Shown here: positions 8,955 through 17,868 of the stretch, piece after piece
How positions within the stretch are numbered: position 1 is the first letter of the stretch
Layout of the letters: each line of letters starts with the position of its first letter
Made by a program: the position numbers and the translations under genes
Notes under the pieces: generated by a model
Database searches by the model: none
Told to the model about the DNA's origin: nothing
Seen by the model: only the letters and a program-made list of their open reading frames with translations
Assembly: GCF_003605385.1 (NCBI RefSeq)
Contig: NZ_QYTV02000004.1
Span: forward strand, 186,001 to 250,000
Direction: 5' to 3'
DNA from: Siminovitchia acidinfaciens
Lineage (GTDB): Bacteria; Bacillota; Bacilli; Bacillales; Bacillaceae_C
DNA length: 64,000 nt

Positions 8955-10055
8955 TCATCTCAATTTCTCATAAGCATCTATTAACTTTATACTCTCTTGT
9001 TCCCAGTTATAAATGTTTTCAACAGCTTTACGGCCATTTTGGCCCATCCTTTCAGCATCACCGGGGTTTTCTTTCATGAAAGTGATTGCCTCCGCAATTT
9101 CCTTTGGATTCAGTGGATCCACACACAATCCACAATCATTTCCTTCGACAATACTTTTCCATACGGGGAAATTGGAAGCAATGACCGGAATCCCCGCAGC
9201 CATATATTCGAACATTTTTACCGGCAGTGCGTCCATATAATTGATTCTGGGATGAAGGAGAACCAGACCTGCGATTGATCTCTGGTATACTCCTTTAACT
9301 TCCATCCGATTTAGAAAACCAAGATGCTTCACTTTGTTCCAGCCTTTATATTTCATGACCTCTTCTTTTCCATTAGGGGGTATGAAGTTTCCTCCCATAA
9401 GCAAGCTGATTCCCTCAGTCATTTCCATGGCTCTGACCATCTCTTCAACGCCCCTGACTTTAGAGATACCGCCCACATAGCATACCGAGCTTTCTTTGCT
9501 TTCCCACGAAACATCATCTGTTTTTAATTCATTCAATATCGGGAAGTTATTAACATCCACAGCATTTGCTTTGATATCCAAAAATCTGTCCCGTATAAAA
9601 GCAGTAGCCGTAATTAACAGATCGAACTTCTTCGAAGCTTTTTCTTCATAGGTTTCAAACAGTTTGGAGATCACTTTTTGCGATTTGAACGGCAGCCAGG
9701 ATTTATTCAAAATTTGTCTAGGTACATCTTCATGTACATCGTAAATGACTTTTTTTCCTTTTTTCTTTAACTTTAATCCGACTGGAATTAATTCGGGATC
9801 ATGGAAGTGGTAAACATCTGCATCAATCTCAAGTCCTTTTTTATATACCTTGTCCATTGCTTTTGCCATCCGTTTTAACCGGCTGCTTTCTTCCTTTTCA
9901 ATTCCATGAACATGAACTTCTTCCAAAACAGCGGAAGGCGCACCTGGAGCCACCAGGTGCACCTCGTACCCTGCTCTCGCCAATGATTGGCATTCTTTGA
10001 TAAAGATTCTTGTATCTGTATGAGAATGGACAGATGTTAAATGGCAAACTCTCAA
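8955..10055 (-). CDS. GT4-family glycosyltransferase
   Basis: This 366-residue GT-B glycosyltransferase begins RVCHLTSVHSHTDTRIFIKEC. It contains a DVYHFHDPELIPVG motif, then a donor-binding domain with YVGGISKVRGVEEMVRAM and MFEYMAAGIPVIASNFPVW, and ends with EQESIKLIDAYEKL. It should act on the cytoplasmic face, building the repeat unit. The TTG start at 10053-10055 overlaps the Wzy stop codon as TTGA, with AGAGAGG upstream, so the two genes are translationally coupled. The sugar donor is unknown. Confidence 0.87.
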   Translation of the reverse strand: MRVCHLTSVHSHTDTRIFIKECQSLARAGYEVHLVAPGAPSAVLEEVHVHGIEKEESSRLKRMAKAMDKVYKKGLEIDADVYHFHDPELIPVGLKLKKKGKKVIYDVHEDVPRQILNKSWLPFKSQKVISKLFETYEEKASKKFDLLITATAFIRDRFLDIKANAVDVNNFPILNELKTDDVSWESKESSVCYVGGISKVRGVEEMVRAMEMTEGISLLMGGNFIPPNGKEEVMKYKGWNKVKHLGFLNRMEVKGVYQRSIAGLVLLHPRINYMDALPVKMFEYMAAGIPVIASNFPVWKSIVEGNDCGLCVDPLNPKEIAEAITFMKENPGDAERMGQNGRKAVENIYNWEQESIKLIDAYEKLR

Positions 10056-11308
10056 TTGTTCAGACCTCTCTCCTCTATAAGCCGATTATTCATTACATTC
10101 GTAGTTTGCTTGAAGGAATTTTGATAGCACATCAATCCCAGCGTTGTAAATAAAAACCTGTTGTCTGATAAATCTCCGCTGACCATCGTATTAATGAACA
10201 TGCTGAGAAATAACATGAGAATGGCCGCTTTATATATATCTTGTTTGAAATTAGTAAAGAGCATATGAATACTCATGTACATAAGGATCACTAAAACAGC
10301 CAGCCCGATGACTCCCAGTTCTGAGCCTACTTCATAAAAAATATTATGAGGATAACCTCTTTTGTCGCCAATGCCCATCATGACCGGCCAGCTCCCAATT
10401 CCATTCCCAAAGAAAAAGCTTTCCTTCCATAAATCAAAGCTCTGTGCATAAAAATATAATCGGGTGTCTGCACTGTCCCCCATCGAGTTACCTTCGAATA
10501 AGAGTAAGAACCTCTTAAGGCCTTGGGGGACTTTATCGCTATTAAGTAAATTGATGATACCGATCACGGCCAAGAATACAGCCAAAGCGGAAGGAATAAA
10601 CTTTTTGGTCAAGGCCAGCTGACCGCCCTGCTTATTAAAAGAGACATAAGCCAGAAGTATAAGCAATGGTACTAGAGATACCAAGGGGCCTCTTCCACCG
10701 GATACAAACATGACATATAAATAAGCAGTTAAAAGAAACAGACCAAAGATAGTCGTTTTTTTATTATTTTTCCTCATTAAGATGAATACGGAGATTAAGA
10801 TAACCCCCAGACTAAGGATCCTTCCAACTCCTAAGTAGTTACCTCCCAACACATTAAGGAACGCTGATTCATTTTCACCTAAAAATAGTACACTCTCCAT
10901 TAACATCCAAAAAGACAATAAAAATATGGAAATAAAGAACCTTTTTACTCGTTCCCTATCCTGCGCAATAATAATTACGGCACCGGCAAAAGCCCAAAAA
11001 ATAAGAGTAAACAGGTGAAGAGCTTTCTCGAACCCGTACACATAGCTGGGAGACCATACCAAAGTAAGCAGAGCATAAATGGATAAACAAAAATAAATAG
11101 CAAGAATAGCCAGTGCGTTTTTTCTAAAGTGAAATTTTTGGTTGATGAGAATCCAAATTGATATGGCTATGCTACATATCAAAAAAAATAAAGTTAAATC
11201 AAAAGGAACCCATTGAAATCTTGGGTCGCCTTTATACCTTCCTGCGAAGAGGAATAATGTAAATATAAATTCAAATGAGAAAACAACTCTAACAATGGTT
11301 TGTGTCAT
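10052..11308 (-). CDS. wzy: O-antigen ligase/polymerase-like membrane protein (Wzy)
   Basis: The 418-residue protein has ten or more hydrophobic segments. A large periplasmic-type loop follows the central helices, with the usual Wzy/WaaL-like signature GNGIGSWPVMMGIGDKRGYPHNIFYEVGSELGVIGL. That PHN...E pattern is characteristic of the Wzy_C/O-antigen-ligase domain. It should polymerise lipid-linked repeat units on the outer face of the membrane. It lies between the flippase and glycosyltransferase genes, as expected for a Wzx/Wzy-dependent locus with the chain-length proteins at 18557-19303. Confidence 0.85.
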   Translation of the reverse strand: MTQTIVRVVFSFEFIFTLFLFAGRYKGDPRFQWVPFDLTLFFLICSIAISIWILINQKFHFRKNALAILAIYFCLSIYALLTLVWSPSYVYGFEKALHLFTLIFWAFAGAVIIIAQDRERVKRFFISIFLLSFWMLMESVLFLGENESAFLNVLGGNYLGVGRILSLGVILISVFILMRKNNKKTTIFGLFLLTAYLYVMFVSGGRGPLVSLVPLLILLAYVSFNKQGGQLALTKKFIPSALAVFLAVIGIINLLNSDKVPQGLKRFLLLFEGNSMGDSADTRLYFYAQSFDLWKESFFFGNGIGSWPVMMGIGDKRGYPHNIFYEVGSELGVIGLAVLVILMYMSIHMLFTNFKQDIYKAAILMLFLSMFINTMVSGDLSDNRFLFTTLGLMCYQNSFKQTTNVMNNRLIEERGLNN

Positions 11309-11353
11309 AATAAATGATTACCTTTTTTCATTTTGTCAGTATACACTCATTGC

Positions 11354-12640
11354 TCACATCGATTTTTTATGAACAATGCGGTCACTCTTACTATGGTCAA
11401 CTCTATTAAGAACAGCAGTAATAAGAGCCAATAATAACAAGTATGTAGATGTTACTAAAATACTATAAATTAAAATGCTTTGATGGAACTCCAAATTAAA
11501 TTGTTTAATACATATTAATGTACCAACAACGAATATAAATCTGGTCAGATCCCATATAAATTGCAGCTCTTGTTTTTTTAATATGTTCAGTATTTGAGAT
11601 AGCGGGCTTACCGAAAATTGGATAACCACCATGAATGAAATTAATTTTATTACTTCTTTTGTTTCATGCCACTGACTGCCGAGAAACAGAAAAATTAACT
11701 TTTCACTAAAGAGTACGACCAATAATACAATGACAAGGCTGATGCCAAACAATGAAATGGCATAACGGTAAAAAGTTAATTTAAGCTTATGGATATTCCC
11801 TTCCCTCACTAATTCAGTAGCATTACCTAAAAAAAACTGTCCCACTGCTTGTGATATTAATGTCATTGGTGATATCAATATCCTTTGCCCCATTGCAAAT
11901 AATCCCAAATAGTAATTGCTGTACATCATCCCCAGGAAAATCGGGAACATCTGCAGTGCAGAACTATTGAAAAACGCCGAGACACTTGAAAGCAGCGGGA
12001 ATTTCCTATGAAATTTTACAGACTCCAATACTCGCTTTTTTGAGATTGATTTTCTATTTTCTTTCAGTAAATCGAATATATTTTTTAAGAGTCTATTGGC
12101 CCCCAACAGCCTGCCAAAAATATCGCCTGCTACGAGTGAAAGGGAACCGCTGTTTAATGTGCCAAATGTTATTTGGGAGCCGTTCGTCAGTAAACTTTTG
12201 CTGAACTTGCTTACAGCGATCCCTTTGTAATTTTGTAACCGTATCGAATAATAAATCGCCAGATTATATAGACCTTCACCAAACAGCATGACCGGAAGCA
12301 GATATATCCAAATGCTTTCGGCATAAATCTTATAGCTCCATACGAGATGTACCCCTATGAAAGTCAGAAGGGTGATGGCAGTTAAAATTAGCAGACAAGC
12401 AACTAATAAATTGATTAATCGGCTATTATTTGATTCAATAGGCAGAGCCAATTCCAACTTGAGTGTCGCAAACACATTTATTATGGCCAGAATGGATATT
12501 AACAACGTCAATTCGCCAATTTGATCAGGTGTATATATGCGAGCGATGATCGGAATGGCAGCTATGTAAATAGCCTGTGCCAACACATTGCCTGTAAGCA
12601 GGCCCAGCAGTCCTTTAAACTTTGCCATCAATCCCCTCAT
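11354..12640 (-). CDS. wzx: Polysaccharide flippase of the Wzx/MOP family
   Basis: The 428-residue polytopic protein has about twelve hydrophobic helices. Its start LLGLLTGNVLAQAIYIAAIPIIARIYTPDQIGEL is typical of RfbX/Wzx-type lipid-linked oligosaccharide flippases. It should move the finished undecaprenyl-linked repeat unit across the membrane to Wzy. Two possible ATG starts are four codons apart. The first has AGGATGAG and the second AGGGG upstream. It is followed 45 bases later by the polymerase gene. Base composition is noticeably AT-rich, as usual for wzx/wzy genes. Confidence 0.87.
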   Translation of the reverse strand: MRGLMAKFKGLLGLLTGNVLAQAIYIAAIPIIARIYTPDQIGELTLLISILAIINVFATLKLELALPIESNNSRLINLLVACLLILTAITLLTFIGVHLVWSYKIYAESIWIYLLPVMLFGEGLYNLAIYYSIRLQNYKGIAVSKFSKSLLTNGSQITFGTLNSGSLSLVAGDIFGRLLGANRLLKNIFDLLKENRKSISKKRVLESVKFHRKFPLLSSVSAFFNSSALQMFPIFLGMMYSNYYLGLFAMGQRILISPMTLISQAVGQFFLGNATELVREGNIHKLKLTFYRYAISLFGISLVIVLLVVLFSEKLIFLFLGSQWHETKEVIKLISFMVVIQFSVSPLSQILNILKKQELQFIWDLTRFIFVVGTLICIKQFNLEFHQSILIYSILVTSTYLLLLALITAVLNRVDHSKSDRIVHKKSM

Positions 12641-12652
12641 GATCGACTCATC

Positions 12653-13981
12653 CTATAATTTATGAATTTTATCACTTATCTTTTCATACGAATTCCTTGT
12701 GTCTAGTATTAATTCACTTTTCGCTTCTATTAAATCATAATTAAATATTGTATGGTTTGTGGCTATTAATACAAGATCACTATTTTCGATTTCCTCAACT
12801 GTTAGATCAACTGTACTGATATGCTCACCATTCATTTTAAATTCAGGAATGAGGTAATCAGACACTCTCCATTCTGCCCCGGATTTGTCCAGCCTTTCTA
12901 ATATAGGAAGAACCGGTGATTCCCGATAATCATCCACATCTTTCTTATAGGCAACCCCGAGCACCAGAATCCGAGATCCTTTCAGTGCCTTTCCTTGTTC
13001 ATTCAGTATCTCGATGCAGCGTTGCACAACAAAATCCGGCATACTGTCATTGATTTCCCCAGCAGTCTCTATCAACTTCGTATGATAATTATACTCACGC
13101 GCTTTCCATGTCAGGTACCATGGATCAATTGGAATGCAATGGCCGCCCAAACCAGGCCCCGGATAGAAAGGCATGAATCCGTATGGTTTCGTTGCAGCAG
13201 CATCGATGACTTCCCATACGTCGATTCCCATCTTGTTGCAGAGAATAGCCATTTCGTTGGCAAGCGCAATATTGATATGGCGAAATGTGTTCTCAAGGAT
13301 CTTTTCCATCTCAGCGACCGCGGGACTCGATACTTCATGTACGTCTCCTTCCAGAACTGAACTATACATGGCTGCCGCTACCTTTGTACATTCATCCGTC
13401 ATGCCACCGACAACTTTTGGTGTGTTTTTTGTATTGAATGTTTTGTTACCAGGGTCTACCCTTTCAGGTGAATAAGCTAAAAAGAAGTCCGCGCCACATA
13501 CCAGACCGGATTCCTCCAATATCGGTTTAATGAGTTCTTCTGTTGTTCCGGGATATGTAGTGCTTTCCAATACCACCAGGGTTCCTTTTGTAATGTGGTC
13601 CGAAATGGCCTTGGCTGAATTTTCGACGTAAGTCATATTCGGCTGCTTATAGATATCAAGAGGAGTTGGAACGCAAATCGCTACAGCATCAACCTCTTTT
13701 ATAAATGAGTAATCTGCTGTTGCCGATAGATTCCCGGATTCAACCAGATTCTTTAAATCGGCTGGAATGACGTCTCCAATATAGTTTTCCCCCCTGTTAA
13801 CCCTTTCGACTTTTTCTTCCTGAACATCAAATCCGATCACCTGATAACCTGCCTTCGCTTTTTCAACAGCTAAAGGGAGGCCGACATAACCAAGTCCTAC
13901 GACTCCAATCGTCGCCGTTTTCGTTTCCAGTTTATTAATCAACTCATCAGCGAGGCTTGTTGATTGTAAAAGTGTTCCCAT
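12653..13981 (-). CDS. UDP-N-acetyl-sugar 6-dehydrogenase (WbpA/WecC-like)
   Basis: The 442-residue NAD-dependent enzyme oxidises the C6 of a UDP-sugar to a carboxylate. The N-terminal Rossmann motif is IGVVGLGYVGLPLA. The catalytic cysteine is Cys282 in GPGLGGHCIPIDPWYL, and the C-terminal domain contains LGVAYKKDVDDYRESP. The sequence resembles the WbpA/WecC/Cap5O group, which act on UDP-GlcNAc or UDP-ManNAc, more than UDP-glucose dehydrogenases. The ATG has a perfect AAGGAGA seven bases upstream, so its 43-base overlap with the oxidoreductase gene is genuine. It would supply UDP-GlcNAcA to the oxidase, aminotransferase and acetyltransferase encoded nearby. Confidence 0.88.
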   Translation of the reverse strand: MGTLLQSTSLADELINKLETKTATIGVVGLGYVGLPLAVEKAKAGYQVIGFDVQEEKVERVNRGENYIGDVIPADLKNLVESGNLSATADYSFIKEVDAVAICVPTPLDIYKQPNMTYVENSAKAISDHITKGTLVVLESTTYPGTTEELIKPILEESGLVCGADFFLAYSPERVDPGNKTFNTKNTPKVVGGMTDECTKVAAAMYSSVLEGDVHEVSSPAVAEMEKILENTFRHINIALANEMAILCNKMGIDVWEVIDAAATKPYGFMPFYPGPGLGGHCIPIDPWYLTWKAREYNYHTKLIETAGEINDSMPDFVVQRCIEILNEQGKALKGSRILVLGVAYKKDVDDYRESPVLPILERLDKSGAEWRVSDYLIPEFKMNGEHISTVDLTVEEIENSDLVLIATNHTIFNYDLIEAKSELILDTRNSYEKISDKIHKL

Positions 13982-15009
13982 ACAAACTCTCCTTTGTGAA
14001 TGTGGATTGGTTTGTTTATTGTTGCGGATTCATAAAATGCAAGAACGAGTTGAAGTGCATTTCTTCCGTCTCTTCCAGTGATTGCCGGCTGCCTGTCATT
14101 AATGACAGCCTGCACCATGTCCGAAATGATCCATTCATGTCCCGGGGTACCCCAAGGGTCCGCGTTGATTTTATTTTTAATTGTTGAGATTTTATCTTCC
14201 GCAAAACCTTCAATTTCAAGATGCTCAAAATAGAGAGCGTTTTTCCCTCCAATTTTGACTGTCCCGTTCTCACCAAAGATGGTGATGGATTCTTCAAAGT
14301 TGGATGGGTATACAGTAGTAGATGCTTGTACTGTTGCAAGGGCGCCTGACTCAAAACGGATGATGCCGGTAGAGACATCTTCAGCTTCAATATCACGCAG
14401 CCTGGTTGCTTCCATGCTGTACACTTCCTCAGGCTGGCCCATAAACCATAGCAGTAAATCAAGATTATGAATCGCCTGATTCATCAGCACTCCGCCGTCG
14501 TGTTCTTTCGTTCCGCGCCATGGCGCTTGGTCATAATATTCCTGATTTCTGTTCCAATTGACGATGCAATTGGCATGGCTGATTGTTCCAAGTACGCCGC
14601 TGTCTAAAATAGAGCGAAGTTCTCGTACAACTGGTCGAAATCGATTGGGATGTACAACGGCCAGTTTGACGTTATTCTCTTCAGCCGCTCGGATGATTCG
14701 ATTCGCCTCATCCATTTTCATCGCAATCGGCTTTTCCAATATTATATGTTTCCCTGAAGCTGCTGCCTGTTCCGCGATAGAGGCATGCAATCCGCTCGGA
14801 GTACAAATACAAACGATATCAAACGGTTCTTTTTTGAGCATTTCATCCAGCTCTTTGTACTCCTTTGCCCCATACTCTTCTGAATAAGGCTTCATGGCCG
14901 CCTGAAAGGGATCGCAAACTGCAACGAGTTTTGCATCATTGATATTTTCAATGGCTGCAGCATGCTTTTTTGCAATGAATCCACAGCCTACAATTGCAAA
15001 GTTCATCAT
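13939..15009 (-). CDS. Gfo/Idh/MocA-family oxidoreductase (WbpB/WlbA-like)
   Basis: The protein of about 356 residues has an N-terminal NAD(P)-binding fold (MNFAIVGCGFIAKKHAAAIENI) and EKPIAMKMDEANRII, which carries the conserved EKP lysine. A C-terminal alpha/beta domain with GGVLMNQAIHNLDLLLWFMG follows. WbpB/WlbA enzymes oxidise the 3-hydroxyl of UDP-GlcNAcA with NAD regeneration, giving the substrate for the 3-aminotransferase. The start is one of two adjacent ATG codons at 15004-15009, behind GAGGAG. The GTG at 15021 lies inside that ribosome site and is unlikely. It sits between the dehydratase and the 6-dehydrogenase, consistent with the diacetamido-uronic acid route. Confidence 0.87.
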   Translation of the reverse strand: MMNFAIVGCGFIAKKHAAAIENINDAKLVAVCDPFQAAMKPYSEEYGAKEYKELDEMLKKEPFDIVCICTPSGLHASIAEQAAASGKHIILEKPIAMKMDEANRIIRAAEENNVKLAVVHPNRFRPVVRELRSILDSGVLGTISHANCIVNWNRNQEYYDQAPWRGTKEHDGGVLMNQAIHNLDLLLWFMGQPEEVYSMEATRLRDIEAEDVSTGIIRFESGALATVQASTTVYPSNFEESITIFGENGTVKIGGKNALYFEHLEIEGFAEDKISTIKNKINADPWGTPGHEWIISDMVQAVINDRQPAITGRDGRNALQLVLAFYESATINKPIHIHKGEFVWEHFYNQQASLMS

Positions 15010-15020
15010 ATGACTCCTCA

Positions 15021-16841
15021 CTATCTGGCCACTTGAAGTTCTCTTGTTCTTTTTCTGTTGGCCATTGTTACTAAGGTTCCTTTCATCTCGTCGATGGACA
15101 TTTCTTTTAACCTTTCGATTACACCGTATAAATCCTGCTTATCAATCGGGTCTGCTTTTCCAACATGTATCTTTGGAAAAACTTGCTCTTCTTGAACTTC
15201 ATTTTCGTTTAACAGTTCCTCAAACATCTTTTCTCCAGGACGGATCCCTGTATATTCAATTTCAATTTCATCCAGAGAATATCCCGAAAGAGTGATCAGG
15301 TTTTTCGCCAAGTCCGAAATTTTTACAGGTTCTCCCATATCCAGGACGAATACTTCACCACCACGGGCAAGCGTGCCTGCTTGAATCACTAATCTGGATG
15401 CCTCTGGGATGGTCATGAAATAGCGGGTCATATCTGGATGGGTAACGGTAACTGGTCCTCCGACTTCAATTTGCTTTTTAAAAAGAGGAATGACGCTTCC
15501 CCTGCTTCCAAGGACGTTTCCGAACCGTACAGCAACAAATTTAGTTTCACTTTCTTTTGCCATCGTCTGTATGATCATTTCAGCAATCCGCTTAGTGGCT
15601 CCCATGACGTTCGGCGGGTTGACTGCCTTATCCGTGGAAATAAGGACAAATGTATCGACGCCGTGAATGTCTGCTGCTTCCGCTACGTTTTTCGTACCAA
15701 AAATATTGTTCTTTACCGCTTCTCTTGGATTTCCTTCCATGAGAGGCACGTGTTTATGAGCAGCTGCATGGTAAATGACACGAGGTTTGTGTTCACCTAT
15801 CACTTCCTGCATTCTCTGCGGGTCTTGTACATCCGCAATCACAGGAACAAGTTCAATATGTTCGGAGTATTCCTTGCGGAGTTCCATATCAATCTTATAA
15901 ATGCTGTACTCTCCATGACCGAGAAGGATCATTTTTTTCGGATGAAACTTGCATAATTGCCTGCATATTTCAGATCCTATTGATCCACCTGCACCTGTAA
16001 CGAGCACCGTTTCACCCGTTATCGACTGCGAAATGGTACTAATATCAAGCTCGACAGTATCACGCCCTAGCAAATCCTCCACTTCCACATTTCGAAGGGC
16101 ACTCACTTCGACTTTTCCTGTCATGACGTCTTCGAGCAATGGCATAATCTTTATTTCTGCTTCTGTTTGGGAGCAAACTTCATAGATGCGCCTTGCTTTC
16201 CTCCTTGATAATGAGGGGATGGCAATAATAATGTGCTCAATTTTCATCCTCTCAACAAGTGCAGGTATATCATCAATGCCACCGCATACTTTGATTCCAT
16301 ACATTTCAAGCATGTATTTCCTTGGATCGTCATCTACAAATGCAACTGGCATTAAATCCACGTCATTACTGTAAATCAATTGTCTGGCCAAGGTTGCTCC
16401 CCCTGATCCTGCACCAACAATGAGCGTTTGTTTTTTCTTGCATGTCGGCTGCATAAAACGATCCCGGTACATACGCCATGAAAAACGAGACCCTCCAATG
16501 AGGAGCATATGCAGCATCCATGTCATGAGAAGGACACGGATATGCACATGTCCGGCACCAATCAACTGAACAAGCCCTGTAGTTGCAATGGAAAAAGTAA
16601 CGGCTTTTGCGATAATGATCATTTCTCCGACACTGGCATACTCCCATGCTTTCAGATACAGTCTGTAGCGCAATGCAAATATATGATGGCTCGCCAGCAA
16701 GACGAGCGAACTGACCAGTAACAGCTTGGAATTGTAAAAATTGGAGTAGGGATGCAAAATATAATAGCCTGCGTAGATGGACAGCATGACGATAACGGAA
16801 TCTAGCAGCATCAACAGCGGAACACGCTTTTGATAAGTCAA
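15021..16841 (-). CDS. Membrane UDP-sugar 4,6-dehydratase (EpsC/PglF/CapD family)
   Basis: The 606-residue protein has four N-terminal membrane helices (about residues 8-115). A CoA-binding-like Rossmann domain with VGAGSGGATLARQL follows, then a second SDR domain starting VLVTGAGGSIGSEICRQL. The active-site stretch is LISTDKAVNPPNVMGATKR, carrying the Thr-Asp-Lys and Met-x-x-x-Lys typical of PglF, rather than the Tyr-x-x-x-Lys of ordinary SDRs. The enzyme converts UDP-GlcNAc to the 4-keto-6-deoxy sugar, the first step to bacillosamine. It is the first gene after the EAR-like RNA, matching the position of epsC in B. subtilis. Confidence 0.9.
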   Translation of the reverse strand: MTYQKRVPLLMLLDSVIVMLSIYAGYYILHPYSNFYNSKLLLVSSLVLLASHHIFALRYRLYLKAWEYASVGEMIIIAKAVTFSIATTGLVQLIGAGHVHIRVLLMTWMLHMLLIGGSRFSWRMYRDRFMQPTCKKKQTLIVGAGSGGATLARQLIYSNDVDLMPVAFVDDDPRKYMLEMYGIKVCGGIDDIPALVERMKIEHIIIAIPSLSRRKARRIYEVCSQTEAEIKIMPLLEDVMTGKVEVSALRNVEVEDLLGRDTVELDISTISQSITGETVLVTGAGGSIGSEICRQLCKFHPKKMILLGHGEYSIYKIDMELRKEYSEHIELVPVIADVQDPQRMQEVIGEHKPRVIYHAAAHKHVPLMEGNPREAVKNNIFGTKNVAEAADIHGVDTFVLISTDKAVNPPNVMGATKRIAEMIIQTMAKESETKFVAVRFGNVLGSRGSVIPLFKKQIEVGGPVTVTHPDMTRYFMTIPEASRLVIQAGTLARGGEVFVLDMGEPVKISDLAKNLITLSGYSLDEIEIEYTGIRPGEKMFEELLNENEVQEEQVFPKIHVGKADPIDKQDLYGVIERLKEMSIDEMKGTLVTMANRKRTRELQVAR

Positions 16842-16875
16842 CTCGGATCCCTTCTTTACAAAAAATTTGTTAATA

Positions 16876-16909
16876 AATGTCTATTGTTTGTGCATTTTAA
16901 GTAGACATT
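16876..16909 (-). promoter_or_regulatory. AT-rich hairpin followed by U6 between EAR RNA and epsC-like gene
   Basis: AATGTCTA and TAGACATT pair as an 8-bp stem over an 18-nt loop. In transcript direction six U residues follow about ten bases later. The stem shares two bases (16908-16909) with the closing helix of the EAR-like RNA, so the two folds could compete. A role as a weak terminator that the RNA overrides is inference. Confidence 0.4.
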
Positions 16910-17042
16910 CGTTATGTAATTAAGCGGGCATCTAACCCATCCTCACGCCATACCATTGACGACAATGCGTCTAAGGCAAGTATGACCTGCCCACGATATG
17001 GCCGAGTGCCTCCAAAGATAACGGATAGGAGACATAACCGAA
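16908..17042 (-). ncRNA. EAR (epsC-type) antitermination RNA element
   Basis: This gene-free segment lies between the phosphatase and EpsC-like genes and folds on the transcribed strand into a closed multibranch structure. A closing helix pairs 17032-17042 with 16908-16917 (one bulge). An inner helix pairs 16997-17002 with 16947-16952. One hairpin is at 16975-16991 (7 bp, 3-nt loop) and one at 16954-16967 (CATTG/CAATG, 4-nt loop). It is GC-richer than its surroundings, and GGGC/GCCC segments could form a pseudoknot. The Bacillales EAR element (Rfam family epsC) occupies this same place in eps operons and promotes antitermination of long transcripts. Position and fold support the call; I could not run a covariance model. 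Confidence 0.75.
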
Positions 17043-17050
17043 TATTCATG

Positions 17051-17818
17051 TTAAAAAATCCAAAAAGATTTCTTTTTCTTTATGCGGCTTGGAATTTCTC
17101 TAAAGATATGTTGATCCGCAACAACAGATTCAGCATTGTCCATAAACATGAATAAAGTATCTGTTCCAAATTTTTTCTTAAGCAGCTCTTGTGCCTCAGC
17201 CATTTTAAAACTACGGCTCACCGTGTTGTGTGCATCAGAGGCAATGAAGTGTGTTAAATTGGCTTCTATAATTTCTTCTGTAAATTTTTGGGTCCTTTTC
17301 CCAAAATATCCAGTTAAACTCGCAGCTGTCACCTGAGTTGCCGCTCCGTTCTTCACTAATTTATACAGTTTATCGGGCTGCTCCATTAGTTCCGAATTTC
17401 GTTCCGGATGCACAATGATGGGAATGAGCCCTTTTATCTGGATATCATATAGCAATTGTTCCGTGTAACGCGGAACATGGCTGGAGGGCAGTTCAACAAA
17501 TACATACATCGAACTCTGAGCAATTGTTAGAATCTCACCTTTTTCAAAATCCTCAAGCAGTTCTCCGTAAATTCGCGTTTCTTGCCCCGGCAAAATTTTA
17601 ATATCAATACTTTCAGTCTTTAAATATTCGTTAAAATCTCTCGTTTTCTGAATGATGTCCGCTTTAACATTGTGATAACTTCCATTTTGATGGTGAGGCG
17701 TTGCAACGATTGTACTAATACCTTCTCCTGCAGCCATTTTAGCCATCTCCAAGCTGTCCCTTACATCATCTGGACCATCGTCCACTTTAGGCAATATATG
17801 ACAATGTATATCTATCAT
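17051..17818 (-). CDS. PHP-family protein-tyrosine phosphatase (CpsB/YwqE/Wzb-like)
   Basis: The 255-residue manganese-dependent PHP-fold phosphatase begins IDIHCHILPKVDDGPDD, which carries the first metal-binding histidines. VATPHH, GQETR, IIVHPERN and FIASDAHN follow. It removes phosphate from the tyrosine cluster of its partner kinase and so tunes chain length. I start it at the ATG complementary to 17816-17818, which has GGGGGG six bases upstream. The longer frame to 17872 would overlap the kinase stop and lacks a site. The gene order modulator, kinase, phosphatase matches the cpsBCD/ywqCDE arrangement. Confidence 0.9.
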   Translation of the reverse strand: MIDIHCHILPKVDDGPDDVRDSLEMAKMAAGEGISTIVATPHHQNGSYHNVKADIIQKTRDFNEYLKTESIDIKILPGQETRIYGELLEDFEKGEILTIAQSSMYVFVELPSSHVPRYTEQLLYDIQIKGLIPIIVHPERNSELMEQPDKLYKLVKNGAATQVTAASLTGYFGKRTQKFTEEIIEANLTHFIASDAHNTVSRSFKMAEAQELLKKKFGTDTLFMFMDNAESVVADQHIFREIPSRIKKKKSFWIF

Positions 17819-17868
17819 CGCGGTCCCCCCTTTCCGATTCAGATTCACATTTTCATATAGCCTTTTGA

